From: an uncultured Alphaproteobacteria bacterium
GTDB lineage: Bacteria; Pseudomonadota; Alphaproteobacteria; GCA-2731375
DNA: 15,812 nucleotides
Direction: 5' to 3'
Assembly (NCBI GenBank): GCA_913049615.1
Contig: CAJWZI010000011.1
Coordinates: 1-15,812 of the forward strand
Shown: positions 13,319 through 15,812 of the stretch, one piece after another
Layout: each line of letters opens with the position of its first letter
How positions within the stretch are numbered: position 1 is the first letter of the stretch
Made by a program: the position numbers and the translations under genes
Notes under the pieces: generated by a model
What the model was told of the DNA's origin: nothing
Seen by the model: only the letters and a program-made list of their open reading frames with translations
Databases searched by the model: none

Positions 13319-15034
13319 TCAGTTGTTGTCGGCCCGGATAGGGCGTGTATATTTCTTATTTGCAGCGTCTTCACTGACGTATCCATTCTTCAAGTCCTCC
13401 GCCAAGGCTACTGGATCTCGTTCCGTTGGCGGGCCAAAACCTCCCGATCCTGGTACTTCGAATATGATCCGGCCGTTCTCTGGAACCGTAAAGGCCCCCT
13501 TAGACAATGGATAGCGGATGCCACCGTCAGGGTCCTCAAGGCGGATACGCGCCGGCGAGCCGGGCTGGCCACCGGCAAGGCCGAATGGCGCAGATTTGCT
13601 GCGTTCGCAGCATACAGCACCTCTTGCCGTGTTTCCAAGGACCCGCCAGATACGACGCGCACCACAACCGCCCCGGAATTTTCCGGCGCCGCCGCTGTCA
13701 GTCAAAACGGAGTACTCCTCGACACGAACCGGAAAACTCATTTCCAATATCTCGATCGGTGTGTTCATCATGTTCGAGATGCCGGAAGCGATGCAATTTA
13801 TGCCGTCCTTGGTGGGACGGGCCCCAAAGCCACCTTTGATGGATTCGTAACTGACGTAGGGTTCACCGGTGCGGTAGTCGATACCGCCCAGGGTCAGAAC
13901 AGATGAAGTTCCTTGGGAGCAGGCCATGACTCGGTCAGGCAGAAAGGTGTAAAGAGCGCCGAACAGCATATCCGCTACCCGGTGGGACATTTCGTGATTG
14001 GCATAGACCACGGGTGCGGGGAATTTGGCGTTCACCACCGTGGCTTCCGGCGCAGTGACCTTGATAGCCCGCCAGCAGCCGGAATTTGGCGGTATCATGC
14101 CATTGGGATCAACCACCATTTTGACCGCTGTGAAGATGCCCGACGCTGTGACGGAAAGAGGGGCATTCATGGGCCCCGCTACTTGTTTGTCGGAGCCTTC
14201 AAAATCCACAGACAAGCCGTCGCCGGATTTTACGGCGTGCATGCGAATGTAGAAGATTTCGTCTTCGTTCGCACCCGGCTCCAGGATACCGTCGCCATCG
14301 CAGAAATCCTCAAACCGGCCTTCTCCATCAGGCAGTTCGCTTAGGAACTTGCGCATCATGGTCTCGGAGTAGTCCATCACCTCGTTCATGATGCGGCGTA
14401 GAGTTTCTACGCCGTATTTTTCCGCTAACTCAGACAATCGCGTACTGCCTCGGCGGTTGGCGGCGATTTGGGCGTTCATGTCACCGCGCCGTTCGTCCGG
14501 GGTCCGTACATTGGTGAAAATTATGGCATCCACGCCCTCGTTCAGTATGCCAGCGTCGTACAGGCGGATAGGAGGCAGGCGCAGACCTTCACCAAACACC
14601 TCCGTGACCGCGCCATAGCTGCCGGGTGTGGCGCTGCCCACATCGGGCCAATGGGCCCGAACACAGGCAAAGCCCAATAAGTCCCCCTTATGGAATGAAG
14701 GCGAAACCACGTTGACGTCGGGAAGGTGCGACCCGCCGAAATAAGGATCGTTATGGATGAAGACATCACCTTCCTGAAAGGCACCAAAGGCCTGGATCAC
14801 CGCTTTGACCGCGTCCGGCATAGAGCCCAAATGGATGGGTAAATCGGGACCTTGTGCCACCATTTCACCGTCCGAGTCGAATAGTCCGCAGGAATAGTCA
14901 CCAGCGACCTTCAGCAATGGTGAGTAGGCGGTTTTGGCAAGCACAATCTTCATTTCTTCAGCCGCCGCGTAAAGGGCGTTTTTTACCACCTCGAAAGTGG
15001 CCGCGTCGGTCCGGATTGGGTTGCTAGCTGTCAT
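13319..15034 (-). CDS. Hydantoinase B/oxoprolinase family protein (HyuB-like subunit)
   Basis: This is the B subunit of an ATP-dependent amidohydrolase of the N-methylhydantoinase / 5-oxoprolinase / acetone carboxylase superfamily. With the A subunit it opens lactam or hydantoin-type rings. Its 571 residues appear complete. Family patterns: TFEVVKNALYAAAEEMKIVL, KVAGDYSCGLFDSDGEMVAQ, PIHLGSMPDAV (H68), and the strongly conserved HNDPYFGGSHLPDV (about 94-107). GGFGARPTKDG occurs later, and GSGGFGPP near the end. The ATG at 15034 has GGAGG 6 bases upstream, inside the end of the A gene, and the two genes overlap by 11 bases, indicating coupled translation. The exact substrate cannot be decided between hydantoins, oxoproline and similar compounds. 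Confidence 0.94.
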   Translation of the reverse strand: MTASNPIRTDAATFEVVKNALYAAAEEMKIVLAKTAYSPLLKVAGDYSCGLFDSDGEMVAQGPDLPIHLGSMPDAVKAVIQAFGAFQEGDVFIHNDPYFGGSHLPDVNVVSPSFHKGDLLGFACVRAHWPDVGSATPGSYGAVTEVFGEGLRLPPIRLYDAGILNEGVDAIIFTNVRTPDERRGDMNAQIAANRRGSTRLSELAEKYGVETLRRIMNEVMDYSETMMRKFLSELPDGEGRFEDFCDGDGILEPGANEDEIFYIRMHAVKSGDGLSVDFEGSDKQVAGPMNAPLSVTASGIFTAVKMVVDPNGMIPPNSGCWRAIKVTAPEATVVNAKFPAPVVYANHEMSHRVADMLFGALYTFLPDRVMACSQGTSSVLTLGGIDYRTGEPYVSYESIKGGFGARPTKDGINCIASGISNMMNTPIEILEMSFPVRVEEYSVLTDSGGAGKFRGGCGARRIWRVLGNTARGAVCCERSKSAPFGLAGGQPGSPARIRLEDPDGGIRYPLSKGAFTVPENGRIIFEVPGSGGFGPPTERDPVALAEDLKNGYVSEDAANKKYTRPIRADNN

Positions 15035-15812
15035 GGCTCGCCTCCATCAGGATGTGTCCGCTGTGGTTCATTTTTGCAAACCAGTTAGGGGGGACAACGA
15101 TTGTGGTATCGATTGCTTCCAAGATGGCTGGTCCTGATATTTCCGATCCTGAAGCCAGTTTACCGTAATCGTAGATTTCGCAGGGCTGGCGCCCACCGTG
15201 AGGGAACCAAACATCGCGCCGACCCTGCAGTGAATTACCCTCATGATGGGGCTCATGAGCCAGCTCAAGATTTTCGAACCGGCCGATCGCCGTTAGTCGT
15301 AGATTGACCAGTTGGACTGCTTCTTCCGGGTTGTCATGACCATAAGTCTGGCGATGTTTCTCATGAAATAACTGGGCCAGTTCGTCTAAGGTGTCTTGGC
15401 TTACCGGCCCATCGGGAGCCGGCACAGTCAACTCGTAGGCTTGCCGTCCGTAACGCAAATCGGCAGCACGTTCCATGCGCCAATCAGATTTTGGGATTTT
15501 TGCTGCCTCTAGCATTAGATGGGCGGCGCTTTCCATTTCGGTGAAGGCCGCGGCGACGTCATTGGTGCTTGCTTCATCCAGCGCGGTGAAATGGGTCTTC
15601 ACATAGTCCCTTTTTAAATCGGATGCTACCAACCCTAATGCGGAAAATCCGCCGGCGATTGGTGGAATGATCACCTGGGTAATTCCCAATTCGTTGGCCA
15701 GTTCGGCCGCATGCATTGGCCCGGCGCCGCCAAAGGCGACTAGGCTGAATTCTCGGGCATCATGTCCCCGTTCCACGGAAACTATGCGAAGCGCTTCGGC
15801 CATGGAGGCATT
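15024..15812 (-). CDS. Hydantoinase A/oxoprolinase family protein (HyuA-like subunit), C-terminal 262 residues only
   Basis: This is the ATP-binding A subunit that pairs with the B subunit encoded next. The frame is open to the window edge, so only the C-terminal part is present; the family is usually about 650-700 residues. The visible part starts in ASMAEALRIVSVERGHD and contains the conserved nucleotide-site stretch FSLVAFGGAGPMHAAELANE. IPPIAGGFSALGLVASDLKRDY, YGRQAYELTVP and the C-terminal GPAILEAIDTTIVVPPNW follow. The internal ATG at 15803 is not the true start. Its TAG at 15024 overlaps the B-subunit start by 11 bases, so the two form an operon. Confidence 0.94.
   Translation of the reverse strand, partial: NASMAEALRIVSVERGHDAREFSLVAFGGAGPMHAAELANELGITQVIIPPIAGGFSALGLVASDLKRDYVKTHFTALDEASTNDVAAAFTEMESAAHLMLEAAKIPKSDWRMERAADLRYGRQAYELTVPAPDGPVSQDTLDELAQLFHEKHRQTYGHDNPEEAVQLVNLRLTAIGRFENLELAHEPHHEGNSLQGRRDVWFPHGGRQPCEIYDYGKLASGSEISGPAILEAIDTTIVVPPNWFAKMNHSGHILMEASHDS

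Noticed and set aside
13110..13514. Rightward 134-codon open frame overlapping the hydantoinase B end
   Set aside because: It is antisense to a conserved gene for much of its length, with no ribosome site and low-complexity shadow-like composition.

Overview
The window looks like an accessory catabolic and transport region of a free-living Gram-negative bacterium, most likely an alphaproteobacterium. This is inferred from gene content (peptide-type ABC importer, family III CoA-transferase, Rieske ring-hydroxylating oxygenase, cytochrome P450, hydantoinase A/B pair) and from the style of the decayed signalling fragments. I see no tRNA, rRNA, CRISPR array, insertion sequence or transcription regulator. 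Coding density is high, apart from one block of gene relics and two gaps of about 0.36-0.40 kb.

Left part (1-4309): the end of an OppF/DppF-type ATPase gene runs rightward. It converges with a leftward set encoding a periplasmic binding protein (4309-2777) and two permeases (2732-1779 and 1786-875). Together they form most of a dipeptide/oligopeptide (Dpp/Opp-family) importer, with a second ATPase probably just upstream of the window. A perfect 14-bp inverted repeat sits inside the dppB-like gene.

Middle left (4466-7763): a CaiB/BaiF CoA-transferase gene is followed at once by two rightward gene relics. One is the end of a response-regulator receiver domain (5670-5830). The other is the end of an MscS-type mechanosensitive channel gene (about 5840-6204), broken by frameshifts and by a TAG inside its conserved C-terminal motif. 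Facing them is a leftward two-gene unit: an NrtS-like small membrane protein, then a PAS/class III adenylate-guanylate cyclase.

Middle right (7927-11362): this three-gene rightward operon is the most interesting part. Its first gene encodes an unusual fusion of a transsulfuration-type PLP enzyme (residues 1-390) with two NifU-like Fe-S scaffold domains, of which only the second keeps its CxxC. The next two genes encode the alpha and beta subunits of a Rieske non-haem iron ring-hydroxylating dioxygenase. A simple hypothesis is that the fusion protein mobilises sulfur, builds or carries Fe-S clusters, and serves the Rieske oxygenase made from the same transcript. No ferredoxin or reductase gene is visible nearby.

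Right part (11760-15812): a leftward cytochrome P450 gene converges with the dioxygenase operon. Upstream of it on the same strand lie hydantoinase/oxoprolinase B (complete) and A (C-terminal part only, running off the window). Uptake of an organic nitrogen or peptide-like compound, CoA activation, oxygenation and ATP-dependent ring opening could belong to one catabolic programme, but the sequence does not prove that these units share a substrate.
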